From Devosia algicola (GTDB lineage Bacteria; Pseudomonadota; Alphaproteobacteria; Rhizobiales; Devosiaceae), in NCBI RefSeq assembly GCF_028816455.1, contig NZ_CP118246.1:2928501-2992500 (forward strand): DNA of 64,000 bases, read 5' to 3'. Of this stretch, positions 63,188 through 64,000 are shown one piece after another (within the stretch, counting starts at the first letter, position 1; every line of letters starts with the position of its first letter). The translations under genes and the position numbers were made by a program. A model generated the notes under the pieces. That model was not told the origin of the DNA. It made no database searches and saw only the letters and a list, made by a program, of their open reading frames with translations.

Positions 63188-64000
63188 CGAGACATTCCCC
63201 CGTCGGTGTCCTCAAAATCAGCCACGGTGGGCAGCCTATCCCCAACCGCGTTTTCAGGCAGGGCCGATAACAATGCCCGCGTATAATTGGATTGCGGATT
63301 TTCAAACAGCGACAGGACGTCAGCTTCCTCCATCTTGTTGCCCTTATATTGCACGATCACCCGATCCGCCGTTTCAGCAACCACCCCCATATCGTGGGTG
63401 ATCATGATCAGCGCCATGCCATAGCGATCCTGCAGGCTCACCAATAGATCCAGAATCTGCTTCTGGATGGTCACGTCGAGTGCCGTGGTCGGCTCGTCCG
63501 CGATCAATAGTTTTGGGTCGCACGCAATCGCCATGGCGATCATTACGCGTTGGCATTGTCCGCCCGACATCTGGTGCGGGAATGCCCCCAACCGCTCGGC
63601 CCCATCGGTGATCCCGACCATTTGCAACAGTTCGACCGCCCGCTGCCGTGCGGCGTTGCCGCGCAGGCCCATATGTTGGTTCAACACCTCTTCGATCTGA
63701 AAACCAATGGTGAAACAGGGGTTGAGGCTGGCAATCGGCTCCTGGAAAATCATGGCGATTTCCTTGCCGATGATGGCGCGCTTTTGGTTCGCCGGCATTG
63801 CCAGAAGGTCCTTGCCCTCAAAGTTCATTACATCAGCGGTGACAGTCGCCGTGGCCGGCAACAGTCCCATAACGGCCAGCATCGCCACTGATTTGCCCGA
63901 TCCGCTCTCGCCAACAATCGCCAGCACTTCGCGCCCGTCGACCGACACATCAATCCCGTCAACCGCCTTGAACAGGCCCGCTGCCGTATCGAACGCCACG
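63184..64000 (-). CDS. Peptide-type ABC transporter ATPase, DppD-like, 5' end outside window
   Basis: At least 271 residues; the reading frame runs off the window, so the start is missing. P-loop GESGSGKSVAMLAVM, Q-loop MIFQEPIASLNPC, signature MSGGQCQRVMIAMA (usual form SGGMRQR), Walker B LLIADEPTTALDVTIQ, His switch MITHDMGVVAETAD, oligopeptide extension NYTRALLSALP. The permease and binding-protein genes are presumably beyond 64 kb. Substrate unresolved. Confidence 0.88.
   Translation of the reverse strand, partial: VAFDTAAGLFKAVDGIDVSVDGREVLAIVGESGSGKSVAMLAVMGLLPATATVTADVMNFEGKDLLAMPANQKRAIIGKEIAMIFQEPIASLNPCFTIGFQIEEVLNQHMGLRGNAARQRAVELLQMVGITDGAERLGAFPHQMSGGQCQRVMIAMAIACDPKLLIADEPTTALDVTIQKQILDLLVSLQDRYGMALIMITHDMGVVAETADRVIVQYKGNKMEEADVLSLFENPQSNYTRALLSALPENAVGDRLPTVADFEDTDGGMSR

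Overview
The window is high-GC bacterial chromosome from an alphaproteobacterium. The order Hyphomicrobiales (Rhizobiales) is well supported, and the family Devosiaceae is my best guess. The evidence is synteny and gene type: chvI-chvG-hprK-EIIA(Man)-HPr-ahcY, alphaproteobacterial addB-addA-trxA, the mutM/ubiE-ubiB divergence beside rpsT-dnaA-dnaN-recF-gyrB, rimP-nusA-ylxR/L7Ae-infB, a divL homologue, and clusters of GANTC (CcrM) sites upstream of dnaA and divL. It is core chromosome. I see no prophage, transposon, CRISPR array, rRNA or tRNA.

Layout. 1-4.7 kb: envelope-stress two-component system ChvI/ChvG and the PTS regulatory branch (HprK, EIIA-Man, HPr), then GrpB-like and DUF2937 genes. 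4.7-9.4 kb: ahcY behind a 20-bp palindrome, divL (a kinase-like protein with Tyr in place of the phospho-acceptor His) and tsaE. 9.5-17 kb: a sugar-1-phosphate nucleotidyltransferase, addB, addA, trxA. 17.1-22 kb (minus strand): MoeB/ThiF-like, DUF2259, dut, lipoprotein, ubiB, ubiE. 22.1-30.8 kb: mutM, rpsT, dnaA, dnaN, recF, gyrB. 31-33.7 kb: CNNM/CorC protein and an MFS transporter. 33.7-39.6 kb (minus): infB, ylxR/L7Ae, nusA, rimP. 39.8-42.3 kb: accessory insert (alpha/beta hydrolase, FNR-like reductase, small secreted protein, HxlR regulator). 42.4-46.3 kb (minus): trmB, metK, lnt. 46.4-49.8 kb: tsaB, rimI, Fur-family gene, two small ORFs, D-threonine aldolase-like gene. 49.9-58.7 kb: selO, gamma carbonic anhydrase, then the propionyl-CoA to succinyl-CoA genes pccB, pccA, mcm, mce, with an unusual winged-helix/DUF2442 gene wedged between pccB and pccA. 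58.8-64 kb: DeoR/GlpR-like regulator with its own inverted-repeat operator, a GGDEF-EAL protein, and two peptide-type ABC ATPases, the second cut by the window end.

The most striking observation is not a gene. Sixteen single-gene frame breaks, many in genes expected to be essential (dnaN, gyrB twice, nusA twice, rimP, ubiE, metabolic genes), are each repaired by removing one G or C from AGGCT or AGCCT to restore AGCT, usually next to a C/G (AGCTC/GAGCT). The same correction separates an apparent TsaB-RimI fusion into two overlapping genes, making seventeen sites. Three other breaks are one base missing from T or A runs. I read these as consensus-sequence errors concentrated at one 4-5 bp motif, possibly because that motif is chemically modified in the native DNA. 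The real genes are probably intact. Coordinates for affected genes span the whole locus.

Functional links: ahcY and metK, 40 kb apart, carry the same type of palindrome and probably share a SAM-cycle repressor. The dnaA and divL upstream regions carry methylation-site clusters fitting CcrM/cell-cycle control. The pcc/mcm/mce cluster is a complete route for propionyl-CoA.
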